DNA from: Clostridia bacterium
GTDB lineage: Bacteria; Bacillota; Clostridia; Oscillospirales; Ruminococcaceae
Length of the DNA stretch: 64,000 nt
Assembly: GCA_009929695.1 (NCBI GenBank)
Contig: RZZW01000002.1
Coordinates: 1 to 64,000, forward strand
Direction: 5' to 3'
Shown one piece after another: positions 56,669-64,000 of this stretch; within the stretch, counting starts at the first letter, position 1; each line of letters opens with the position of its first letter. The notes beneath the pieces were generated by a model, which did not search any database, was not told the DNA's origin, and saw nothing but the letters and a program-made list of their open reading frames with translations. The position numbers and the translations under genes are program-made.

Positions 56669-57955
56669 TCACATTTCCCTATTCATTCTATGCAGCACCT
56701 TATATCTGTACATATTTTTATCCGCGCTGTGAATGACCTCGTTTAATGTGCGGTCGCTGTTTGCATTATATGCGCACACACCATAGCTGAAGCTTTGTGA
56801 AAAGCCGTGGTCTTTGTCCTGCAAAAGCTCGTCGCGCAAGGCTTCGAGGTCTTTTTTCATGCTTGCCTCGGTGCGGTTTTTGACGGCCGCCATAAATTCG
56901 TCGCCGCCGAAACGGCACAGCATCATGTCGCCATCTATGCGCTGCAAAAGCTTTGCGACGCGCATTATGTAGTGGTCGCCATGCTCGTGCCCAAACTCGT
57001 CGTTGCAGTATTTAAGCGAGTCGATATCCACAAAAGCTATGCAAAACTGCAATCTCGCGTCATACCACTGCTCAAGGCTCAGCATGCCTGACCGCCTGTT
57101 GGCAAGCCCCGTGAGCTGATCTGTGAGCGCAAAGTTTTCAAGCTGCTTTTGCTGATTGTGAAAAGCCGTCGTATCCTCCGTCACGTGCGCAATGGCGCTG
57201 TGCCCCTCCCAAGTGACAGGCTGCGACTGCACGTCAAAAAACGCGTTTACCTCGCCGCCGTCAAGCTCGTTTTCGGCTGTCACCGTCACGCTCCACTGCA
57301 CAGGGTGATGCTCGGCGCAGTCGGGGCAGTTTTTGAGCGCTCTCACAAGCCGCTCGCTCGTCTTTGGAAATTTCTGCGTATACTCCTCCATCGACGGGCT
57401 TTCAAATATCATTTCGCCTGTGTCCTTGCGCATTATCAACATTCCGCGCCGCATTGTAAACGCCAAATTCACAAGCAAATTCTGCGCGTGCTGAAGCGAG
57501 ATATTATGCTGCTCTATGCGGCGCTGCTCTTCCTCTATTTTTTGGTGTTGGCTTTCAAGTCGCTGCACCATCTCGTTAAACGCGTCGGAAAATTCACCCA
57601 TGAAATCGACGCGCTGGCTGTAATCTCCCTTTGCCACCTGCTGCATCTGCCATGTGATGTGCTTCAAAACACTCTGAACAGATTTTAGCGGCGCAGCTAT
57701 CGCGTTTTCGCCCCTCGGCTGCTTCACCGAAAAGTCCCCCGCAGATAGCGCAAGGCCATATGCGCGCGTCTCGTCGAGATATCGCGCCACAAGCCTTAAG
57801 CCCTCGGCAAGCTCGCGATATTCCTCAGGCATAGTAGCCGAGTCAAGGCTCGCCTTGGCCGGCGCATAAAGCATATCGCGCAAATATTCAAAAAGTTGAT
57901 TTTGTGGTGACATGACGTCACTCTCCACTTTAGCTTCTAATTTGCTCTCATTCAA
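56669..57955 (-). CDS. Diguanylate cyclase with HAMP-like and PAS-like regions
   Basis: The 428-residue protein should make c-di-GMP. No membrane helix is seen. Residues about 65-145 look like a HAMP-type segment with KGDYSQRVDFMGEFSDAFNEMVQRL, leading into a coiled coil (about 130-160). A PAS-like domain with GEMIFESPSMEEY follows. The GGDEF domain (about 270-425) has DIDSLKYCNDEFGHEHGD and the intact active site RFGGDEFMAAV. The frame begins TTG at 57955, overlapping the V4R gene. An ATG at 57913 with GGAG upstream is an alternative start. It likely works with the V4R protein. Confidence 0.9.
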   Translation of the reverse strand: MNESKLEAKVESDVMSPQNQLFEYLRDMLYAPAKASLDSATMPEEYRELAEGLRLVARYLDETRAYGLALSAGDFSVKQPRGENAIAAPLKSVQSVLKHITWQMQQVAKGDYSQRVDFMGEFSDAFNEMVQRLESQHQKIEEEQRRIEQHNISLQHAQNLLVNLAFTMRRGMLIMRKDTGEMIFESPSMEEYTQKFPKTSERLVRALKNCPDCAEHHPVQWSVTVTAENELDGGEVNAFFDVQSQPVTWEGHSAIAHVTEDTTAFHNQQKQLENFALTDQLTGLANRRSGMLSLEQWYDARLQFCIAFVDIDSLKYCNDEFGHEHGDHYIMRVAKLLQRIDGDMMLCRFGGDEFMAAVKNRTEASMKKDLEALRDELLQDKDHGFSQSFSYGVCAYNANSDRTLNEVIHSADKNMYRYKVLHRMNREM

Positions 57956-58481
57956 TAACGTATCCTCTGAATCTGCACACTCTGTCTCCCGATGCCCAGC
58001 AGTCTATCTCGCGCACGCAGTAGCTTTTGCCTGTATAGGTTTTCATGATGCCCTCAAGAAAGCCCTCGTCGTATTTGCAAACGATTTCGCCTGTGACAGG
58101 CAGCCCGCTGCAATCGAGATCCTCGCCCACCGTCAGCACAAATTCGCCTGTTTTTTCATCTAGGCTCTCGATGCGCAGTATGCCTATGAGGTAATCTTTT
58201 AGCGTGCGCTGCAATGCAGCTGTAAATTCCGCAATCGGCGCGTCGAGCGGCAGCAGATTTTTAGCGAGCTCCGCCCCCGCAAGATATCCGCCCTTGCGCA
58301 AAAGCTCGTCCGCCTGCTCCGCGCCGTATTCCCGCGCCAAAACGTCGTTTAAGCTGTACTCAAGCAATCGATAAACCATCACAGGCATACTGTCGCCAAG
58401 GCACGCCCGCCCCGCCTTTATGTCGCCAAGCTTATCCCATGTAAAGCTGTGGTGATCTCCCTGTGAAAAAACGTTTGCCAT
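57948..58481 (-). CDS. V4R-domain sensor protein
   Basis: The 177-residue protein ends in a 4-vinyl-reductase (V4R) domain, a small-ligand-binding fold. Its conserved signature is LDCSGLPVTGEIVCKYDEGFLEGIMKTYTGKSYCVREIDCWASGD, with cysteine-containing CSG, CV and CRF elements. The N-terminal part is helical, with SMPVMVYRLLEYSLNDVLAREYGAEQADELL. In other regulators V4R senses hydrocarbons or small aromatic ligands and sits beside a signalling output. Here it overlaps the GGDEF gene by eight bases, so it is a likely input partner. Confidence 0.85.
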   Translation of the reverse strand: MANVFSQGDHHSFTWDKLGDIKAGRACLGDSMPVMVYRLLEYSLNDVLAREYGAEQADELLRKGGYLAGAELAKNLLPLDAPIAEFTAALQRTLKDYLIGILRIESLDEKTGEFVLTVGEDLDCSGLPVTGEIVCKYDEGFLEGIMKTYTGKSYCVREIDCWASGDRVCRFRGYVIE

Positions 58482-58627
58482 GCTGCGATTACCTCCGATA
58501 AATTTTTTACTTTATGATAGCACATCTTCCCTCTCAAAACAAGGAAATATGGCTTAAATTGGCGGTTTTTAAACTAATTTAGCACATTTTATCACATTTT
58601 GTGCCGCGTGGCGCGAGGTGCTTTTTC

Positions 58628-58655
58628 TTGACAACGTGCATTTTGCGCATATAAT
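58628..58655 (+). promoter_or_regulatory. Promoter of the ligase-racemase-asparagine synthetase cluster
   Basis: TTGACA (58628-58633) and TATAAT (58650-58655) are 16 bases apart, about 50 bases before the ATG at 58709. Confidence 0.75.
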
Positions 58656-58708
58656 AAAGTAGTATATAATTAAGCGTATTATAAGCTTAAAGAGGGATGG
58701 CAATTATA

Positions 58709-59935
58709 ATGGCTGATAAAAAATTTATGTCTATGTTGATAGGCGCTGATATGAACTGCTACACCGTCGCACGCGCGTTTTACGAGCAGTACGGCATCAA
58801 AAGCCACGCGTTCGGGCGCTGGGCAATGGGCGACACAATGTACAGTAAATTTGTCGATTTTACGCAGGTCGCGGACATTGACAACCCCGAAACTCTTCTT
58901 AAAAAAGTGACGGAATTTGCCGCCGCAAATAGTGACGCGACAATCGTCGTCATGGGCTGCACAGACGACTACGCCTCGCTGCTCATGGATATAAAGGATA
59001 AAGCGCCCGCAAACTGCGTTTTGCCCTACATCACGCCCGAGCTGCGCGACAAGCTTGTCAATAAGGCAGATTTTTACAAGCTATGCGACAAATACGCGAT
59101 GCCGTATCCGAAAACCTTCCTCGCAAACAGCGCGCTTGAAGCAAAGCAGCTCACAGAAGAAAAGCTGGCGTTTAAATACCCCATAATTATCAAGCCGTCG
59201 TCGAGCATTCTTTACTGGAAGCACTCGTTTGACGGTATGAAAAAGGTCTACGTCGCCAAAACTCCCGACGAAGCCGCGAAAATTCTCGGCGAAATTTACG
59301 CCTCCGGCTACCCCGACATCGTAATTTTGCAGGACATGATACCTGGCGACGACAGCTATATGCACGTCTTGACGGCATATGTCGACAAAAACAGCAAGGT
59401 AAAAATGATGTGCATGGGTCACGTCGGGCTTGAGGAGCACACCCCGAAAGCGCTCGGCAACCACGCCGCAATCATCACGGAATACAACGAGCACATCATG
59501 AATAAGCTCAAAAGCTTCCTTGAGGATATCGGCTACACCGGCTACGCAAACTTCGATATAAAGTTTGATTTGCGCGACGGCAGCTACCGCATTTTTGAAA
59601 TAAATCTTCGTCAAGGCCGCTCAAACTACTACGTCACAGGCGCAGGCTATAACATAGCAAAATATGTAGTTGAAGATAGAGTTCTCGGCAAAGACCTCGG
59701 CGATTGCGTCATGAATAAAGAGGAACACTACTGGCACAGCGTGCCAAACGGCGTTGTATACAAATTTGTAAAAGACAAAGAATTTGTCGAAAAAGCCAAA
59801 AAACTAGCCGCCGCCGGCAAAGAAACATGTAGCTTCAACTCCCCCGCCGACCTCCGCCTAAACCCCAAACGCTTCGCCTATTACCTTATCCATATGCAAA
59901 GATATTACAAAAAGTTTAAGACGTATTATAAATGA
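58709..59935 (+). CDS. ATP-grasp carboxylate-amine ligase, possibly D-aspartate ligase
   Basis: The 408-residue ATP-grasp enzyme would join an amino group to an acylphosphate intermediate. An N-terminal Rossmann-like part (1-120) precedes the ATP-binding core with AFKYPIIIKPSSS and VILQDMIPGDDSYMHV. Metal-binding residues sit in YTGYANFDIKFD and FEINLRQGRSNYY. Its shape recalls D-aspartate ligases (Asl type) that add D-Asp to the peptidoglycan stem. The ATG at 58709 is better spaced from AGAGGG than the one at 58697. Its neighbours, a racemase and an asparagine synthetase, support that reading, but the substrate is inferred. Confidence 0.75.
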   Translation: MADKKFMSMLIGADMNCYTVARAFYEQYGIKSHAFGRWAMGDTMYSKFVDFTQVADIDNPETLLKKVTEFAAANSDATIVVMGCTDDYASLLMDIKDKAPANCVLPYITPELRDKLVNKADFYKLCDKYAMPYPKTFLANSALEAKQLTEEKLAFKYPIIIKPSSSILYWKHSFDGMKKVYVAKTPDEAAKILGEIYASGYPDIVILQDMIPGDDSYMHVLTAYVDKNSKVKMMCMGHVGLEEHTPKALGNHAAIITEYNEHIMNKLKSFLEDIGYTGYANFDIKFDLRDGSYRIFEINLRQGRSNYYVTGAGYNIAKYVVEDRVLGKDLGDCVMNKEEHYWHSVPNGVVYKFVKDKEFVEKAKKLAAAGKETCSFNSPADLRLNPKRFAYYLIHMQRYYKKFKTYYK

Positions 59936-60008
59936 AAAATTGAAATTTGACGCGCAGCGTCACACCTTAATTCTTCATTTTTCATTTTTCACTCTTCACT
60001 TTTCTCTA
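59936..60008. repeat. Tract-bounded hairpin between ligase and racemase genes
   Basis: AATGAAAAATTGAAATTTGA pairs imperfectly with TTCATTTTTCATTTTTCACTC around GACGCGCAGCGTC. It starts at the ligase stop codon. It may reduce readthrough into the racemase gene. Confidence 0.6.
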
Positions 60009-60024
60009 TTTTTTGGGGGTTAAC

Positions 60025-60738
60025 ATGAAAACCAAACCTTCCGTCCTCGGCATCCTCGGCGGCCTCGGGCCTATGGCTACTGTTTATTTTTACGAAATGC
60101 TCACGCGGCATACGCTTGTTTCGTGCGATCAGGAGCACATCGACATCATAATCAACAGCCGCTCGTCAACGCCTGACCGCACGGCGTTCATTCTTGGGAA
60201 AAGCAACAAAAATCCATTTGATATAATGTCTGCCGACGCAAAGCGCCTTGTCACGTTCGGCGCAGATGTGCTCGCTATTCCGTGCAACACCGCGCATTAT
60301 TTCTACGACAGCCTAAACAGCGAAATCGACGTTCCAATTCTCAACATGATTGAGGAAACCGTACTTTTTGCACAAAAACGCTGCAAAAAAGTGGGCATAT
60401 TAGCAACAAGCGGAACTATCGACACAAACACCTATCAGCGCGTCTGTGACGAGCACTCGCTTGAATATGCAGTGCCGAATGCCGAGCAGCAGGCCGACAT
60501 AATGAGCGTCATTTACGACGACATAAAAAAGGGCAAGCCCGCCGATATGAACAAGTTTAACAACGTTGTAAACGCGCTCAAAGCGGACGGCTGCGAGCGC
60601 ATGATACTCGGCTGCACAGAGCTTTCTCTCATAAAACGCGACGAAAAATTAAGCAGCTTTTACATCGACTCGATGGAGGTTTTAGCCAAAAACGCAATCG
60701 AAATGTTTGGCAGAACCGCGATAGGCTTTGATGATTGA
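60025..60738 (+). CDS. Aspartate/glutamate racemase family protein
   Basis: The 237-residue enzyme is a cofactor-independent, two-cysteine racemase. It begins MKTKPSVLGILGGLGPMAT, the aspartate racemase signature. The two catalytic cysteines lie in LAIPCNTAHYF (about residue 83) and MILGCTELSLI (about residue 193). The ATG at 60025 has GGGGG just upstream; a TTG 12 bases earlier is inside that site. Next to an ATP-grasp ligase and asnB, it most likely supplies D-aspartate. Glutamate as substrate cannot be excluded. Confidence 0.9.
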   Translation: MKTKPSVLGILGGLGPMATVYFYEMLTRHTLVSCDQEHIDIIINSRSSTPDRTAFILGKSNKNPFDIMSADAKRLVTFGADVLAIPCNTAHYFYDSLNSEIDVPILNMIEETVLFAQKRCKKVGILATSGTIDTNTYQRVCDEHSLEYAVPNAEQQADIMSVIYDDIKKGKPADMNKFNNVVNALKADGCERMILGCTELSLIKRDEKLSSFYIDSMEVLAKNAIEMFGRTAIGFDD

Positions 60739-60760
60739 TTTTTAAAACGGAGGTATAAAT

Positions 60761-62599
60761 ATGTGTGGTTTTGTAGGCTTTACCGGCAAAATTGACAAAA
60801 GCCAAACCGTGCTTGACGCAATGATGCACCGCATTTTGCACCGCGGCCCCGACATGGGCAGCAGCTATATCGGCGACGGCGTAGCGCTCGGCTTCAGACG
60901 CCTTTCAATTCTTGACCTGACAGAAGCGGGCAACCAGCCCATGATGAACGAGGACAAAAGCGTCGTTGTGGTTTTCAACGGTGAAATTTATAATTTCATG
61001 GAGCTTCGCGCCGACCTTGAAGCAAAGGGTCACACCTTTCACTGCGGCGCAGACACCGAGGTGCTCATTCACGGCTACGAGGAATACGGCACAGACTTCA
61101 TAAACAAGCTTCGCGGCATGTACGCATTTGTCATTTGGGACGCAAAAAACAAGCGCATGTTTGGCGCGCGCGACATCTTCGGCATCAAGCCGTTTTACTA
61201 TTACGTCATTCCAAATAACGAGGGCATGATTTTCGGCAGCGAGATAAAAAGCTTTCTCGAGCACCCGAAATTCAAAAAAGAAGTCAACGAAAAAGCACTT
61301 CGACCATACCTCACCTTGCAATATTCGTCCATGCCCGAAACCTTTTTTAAGGGCGTGTTCAAGCTGCCCGCCGCGCACTATTTTGTGTTTGAAAACGGCA
61401 AAATGACCGTAACGCGCTATTGGGACTGCGAGTTTGACCCAAAGCCGCAGCCGTATGACGAGTGTGTGGACAAACTCGACGACGTTATTCACGAGAGCGT
61501 AAAATCGCATCAGATAGCCGATGTCAAGGTCGGCGCGTTTCTCTCGGGCGGTGTCGATTCAAGCTACATCACCGCCACGCAGATGCCAGACAACACGTTC
61601 AGCGTCGGGTTTGATTACAACAAATTCAACGAGACAAACTACGCGAGCGAGCTGTCCGAAAAGCTCGGCATCACAAATTATCGTGAGCTTTTGACGGCAG
61701 ACCAGTGCTTTGACGCGTTCGAGGATATTCAGTACCACATGGACGAGCCGCAGTCAAATCCGTCGAGCGTTCCGCTTTATTTTCTTGCAAAGCTTGCGCG
61801 CGAGCACGTCACGGTTGTGCTTTCGGGCGAGGGCGCGGACGAAATTTTTGCGGGATATGAGTGGTATGCCGACACGCCCGCGATGGAAAAATTTAAAAAG
61901 CTTCCTCTTGGGCTTCGCCGCGCAATGGGCGCAGCCGCAAACGCAATGCCGTATTTCAAGGGCAAAAACTTTTTGCTGAAATGCGCCGAAAAGCCCGAGA
62001 AGTCGTTCTTGGGTCAGGCACTCGTTTTCCGTGAGGAAGAAGCCGAGGAAATTTTGCAGCCCCTTTGCAAAAACGGCGAAAAGCCCTATGACATCGCCGC
62101 GCCGATTTACGCCCGCGTAAAAGACGCCGACGAGGTGACAAAAAAGCAGTATCTTGACATGAACATGTGGCTGCCGGGCGACATTCTGCTGAAGGCCGAC
62201 AAGATGACAATGGCGCACTCGCTCGAGCTTCGCGTGCCGTTCCTCGACAAAAAAGTCATGGAATTTGCCGAGACAATCCCCACAGATTACCGCATAAACG
62301 GCACAGACACAAAAATTGTGCTGCGCGCCGCCGCCAACAAAGCCCTGCCCGACGAATGGGCAAACCGCCCGAAAAAAGGCTTCCCCGTCCCGATAAAATT
62401 TTGGCTGCGCGAGGAAAAATATTATAATATAGTAAAAGAATATTTCGAGAGCGACTACGCCGCCACCTACTTCAAGCCCGACGCAATAATGGCTCTCTTA
62501 AACGACCACTACACCGAAAAGGCAAACAATCAACGCAAAATCTGGACGATATTCACATTCCTAGTCTGGTACAAACGCTTTTTCCTGCTTGAAAAATAA
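60761..62599 (+). CDS. asnB: Asparagine synthetase (glutamine-hydrolysing)
   Basis: The 612-residue protein has an N-terminal class II glutaminase domain with Cys-2 (MCGFVGFTGK), plus the LHRGPDMGSSY and FNGEIYNFMELR motifs. The C-terminal synthetase domain has the PP-loop FLSGGVDSSYIT and SGEGADEIFAGYEWY. It transfers ammonia from glutamine to an aspartyl carboxylate. It lies 22 bases after the racemase gene with GGAGG upstream. In Lactobacillales a homologue (AsnH) amidates D-Asp cross-bridges. Here it may do that, or it may simply make L-asparagine. Confidence 0.95.
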   Translation: MCGFVGFTGKIDKSQTVLDAMMHRILHRGPDMGSSYIGDGVALGFRRLSILDLTEAGNQPMMNEDKSVVVVFNGEIYNFMELRADLEAKGHTFHCGADTEVLIHGYEEYGTDFINKLRGMYAFVIWDAKNKRMFGARDIFGIKPFYYYVIPNNEGMIFGSEIKSFLEHPKFKKEVNEKALRPYLTLQYSSMPETFFKGVFKLPAAHYFVFENGKMTVTRYWDCEFDPKPQPYDECVDKLDDVIHESVKSHQIADVKVGAFLSGGVDSSYITATQMPDNTFSVGFDYNKFNETNYASELSEKLGITNYRELLTADQCFDAFEDIQYHMDEPQSNPSSVPLYFLAKLAREHVTVVLSGEGADEIFAGYEWYADTPAMEKFKKLPLGLRRAMGAAANAMPYFKGKNFLLKCAEKPEKSFLGQALVFREEEAEEILQPLCKNGEKPYDIAAPIYARVKDADEVTKKQYLDMNMWLPGDILLKADKMTMAHSLELRVPFLDKKVMEFAETIPTDYRINGTDTKIVLRAAANKALPDEWANRPKKGFPVPIKFWLREEKYYNIVKEYFESDYAATYFKPDAIMALLNDHYTEKANNQRKIWTIFTFLVWYKRFFLLEK

Positions 62600-62953
62600 C
62601 TCTTGCAGAGGGCAATGTGTCCCCCATGATAATATTTTATAATAAACACCGCAACCATTGTAGGGGCGAGCTTTGCTCGTCCGCATGGTTTGCACAACTT
62701 TACAACTTCCATTGTAGGGGACGGCGTCCTCGACGTCCCGTAGCGGTTTCCGCACATTTGCAATATACACCGTAGGACGGGGGCTTGCTCCCGCCGAAAC
62801 TTACGGCAAGCTATTACAACGGCGGGAGCAAGCCCCCGCCCTACAGTGTGCATTTTATAAATAAGCATTGTAGTGGCGCGCATTGCGCGTCCACTTCGCC
62901 CCCCCTTCTCTCTTCTCTCTTATATCTTCTTTATTTAAAAAGGACTTCACACC
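62600..62953. repeat. Repeat array between asnB and the small membrane protein
   Basis: The gap holds the GGGCAATGTGTCCCC motif (62604-62630), GTAGGGGCGAGCTTTGCTCG (62660-62683), GTAGGGGACGGCGTCCTCGA (62714-62740), a family A hairpin (62772-62844) and GTAGTGGCGCGCATTGCGCG (62870-62892). No gene is visible. The family A copy matches the first 63 bases of the window exactly. Confidence 0.88.
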
Positions 62954-63289
62954 ATGAAAGCAAACAACCCCTCCGTCCCCGCAAAAATCGAAATAATATT
63001 CGACATTTGCTACCTCATATTTGCGCTTTGCGCGGGCGTTTATTACCTTATTAATCAGCACAGCACTGCCGCGCTTTTGTACGGCATAATGACGCTGTGC
63101 CTAGTCGGCGGCGACGCGTTTCGTTCAGACGGCGCGTTTTCCTTCATGTGGCTCGCAATTCTCATCAGCTTCGGCTGCTACCTGCCTGTCACGCTTTTTG
63201 CGCAGAAATATCCCAAGCTCGGCATGCTTATGCTGCCGAAAACCTGCGCGTATATTTGGATAGTCTGCATGGGCTTTTCCCTGCTTTAA
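62954..63289 (+). CDS. Small membrane protein of unknown function
   Basis: The 111-residue protein has four hydrophobic segments (about 12-34, 39-58, 62-84 and 88-111) and short loops, starting MKANNPSVPAKIEII. I recognise no family. AAGGA lies about nine bases upstream. It is 46 bases from metG, separated by a GGGCGG/CCGCCC hairpin (63300-63320) without a T-run on the plus strand. No function can be assigned. Confidence 0.6.
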   Translation: MKANNPSVPAKIEIIFDICYLIFALCAGVYYLINQHSTAALLYGIMTLCLVGGDAFRSDGAFSFMWLAILISFGCYLPVTLFAQKYPKLGMLMLPKTCAYIWIVCMGFSLL

Positions 63290-63335
63290 AAAATAAAAAG
63301 GGCGGTTTCATTCGCCGCCCGAAAGGAAGAAAATT

Positions 63336-64000
63336 ATGGACAAAAAGACCTACTACATCACCACCCCGATATATTATCCGAGCGATAAGCTGCATATCGG
63401 GCACAGCTACACAACCGTTGCGTGCGACGCTTTGGCGCGTTATAAGCGCATGCAGGGCTACGACGTGATGTTTCTGACAGGCACCGATGAGCATGGACAA
63501 AAAATTCAAGACAAAGCCGCCGCGAAGGGCGTGACCCCGCAGCAGTACGTCGATGAAATCGTCGCCGGAATAAAAGATTTGTGGAAGCTGATGAACATTT
63601 CAAACGACCGCTTCATCCGCACAACAGACGACTACCACGTCGCGGCTGTGCAGAAGATTTTTAAGCAGCTTTTTGACCAGGGCGACATCTACAAAAGCTG
63701 CTATAAAGGCCATTACTGCAAGCCGTGCGAGAGCTTTTGGACAGACAGCCAGCTCGTCGACGGCAAATGCCCCGACTGCGGCGGCGACGTTTACGAGGCC
63801 GAGGAAGAGGCATATTTCTTAAAAACAAGCAAATACGCCGACCGCATTTTGCAGCTTTATAAGGAAAACCCCGAGTTCATTCAGCCCGAAACTCGCAAAA
63901 ACGAGATGATTGCGTTCATAAATCAGGGCTTGCAGGACACCTGCGTGTCGCGCACAAGCGTAAAATGGGGTATTCCTGTCGATTTTGACCCCTCGCACAC
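63336..64000 (+). CDS. metG: Methionyl-tRNA synthetase (5' part, runs off the window)
   Basis: MetG charges tRNA-Met and initiator tRNA with methionine. The first 221 codons are present. The class I HIGH motif is in [19 protein letters not shown] (about residue 14). The connective-peptide zinc region has [11 protein letters not shown] and KCPDCGGDV, a two-pair cysteine knuckle. [10 protein letters not shown] and [13 protein letters not shown] are also typical. AAAGGAAG precedes the ATG. The KMSKS loop and anticodon-binding domain lie beyond the window. No T-box leader is seen upstream. Confidence 0.97.
   Translation, partial: MDKKTYYITTPIYYPSDKLHIGHSYTTVACDALARYKRMQGYDVMFLTGTDEHGQKIQDKAAAKGVTPQQYVDEIVAGIKDLWKLMNISNDRFIRTTDDYHVAAVQKIFKQLFDQGDIYKSCYKGHYCKPCESFWTDSQLVDGKCPDCGGDVYEAEEEAYFLKTSKYADRILQLYKENPEFIQPETRKNEMIAFINQGLQDTCVSRTSVKWGIPVDFDPSH

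Noticed and set aside
62600-63335. T-box or other riboswitch upstream of metG
   Set aside because: No T-box core or specifier-loop pattern is visible; the region consists of dispersed hairpin repeats and a small membrane protein gene.

Overview
The window looks like chromosome from a Gram-positive, Clostridia-class bacterium, plausibly a gut Oscillospirales-type lineage. The signs are an hrcA-grpE-dnaK-dnaJ heat-shock operon behind a perfect CIRCE operator, a BirA/BioY biotin module with a Firmicutes-type BirA box, strong AGGAGG ribosome sites, and moderate GC. Many intergenic gaps carry short palindromic repeats. No rRNA, tRNA, CRISPR array or transposase gene was recognised. The genus assignment is an inference.

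Layout. Positions 1-5.2 kb hold the heat-shock operon on the minus strand. Positions 5.4-9.5 kb hold a C_GCAxxG_C_C redox-type protein, a PPK2 polyphosphate kinase, an unknown protein, L-rhamnose mutarotase and a DEAD-box helicase. Positions 9.95-26.34 kb hold a compact phage-derived element. It has small and large terminase, portal, scaffold, capsid, connectors, tail tube, chaperones, tape measure, tail tip and fibre genes, amidase and holin, all on the minus strand, with a divergent XRE repressor and an ImmA-like protease on the plus strand. No integrase, replication or recombination gene is present. The structural operon starts at a consensus sigma-A promoter flanked by a cluster of TTGC-N5-GCAA palindromes that also cover the repressor promoter. 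I read this as a domesticated, PBSX- or GTA-like particle factory with a one-step switch, and it is the most notable object in the window.

Positions 26.4-39.1 kb are housekeeping: hemW, birA-bioY, a cation efflux transporter, a metallophosphoesterase, an EamA exporter, a cell-wall amidase, MYG1 and GIY-YIG proteins, and a two-component system. Positions 39.3-53.1 kb form an aldarate (glucarate/galactarate) utilisation region: tctC-tctB-tctA importer, galactarate dehydratase, a LarA-like DUF2088 protein, an AEC transporter, a DapA-family lyase, a GldA-like dehydrogenase, and a LysR regulator divergent from glucarate dehydratase gudD. Positions 53.2-58.5 kb are a c-di-GMP signalling patch: a decayed REC-GGDEF-EAL-REC-GGDEF-PAS gene, a GGDEF protein and a V4R sensor. 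Positions 58.7-62.6 kb join an ATP-grasp ligase, an aspartate/glutamate racemase and an asparagine synthetase, resembling the D-Asp/D-Asn peptidoglycan cross-bridge pathway. A small membrane protein and the start of metG close the window.

Intergenic DNA is rich in several repeat families: hairpins in a GTAGGGG frame, TGTCATTCTGAGCG hairpins, CCTCATCCGTC elements, purine/pyrimidine-tract composites abutting stop codons, and one MITE-like element. Some of these sit inside the phage-derived operon, which suggests it has resided here for a long time.
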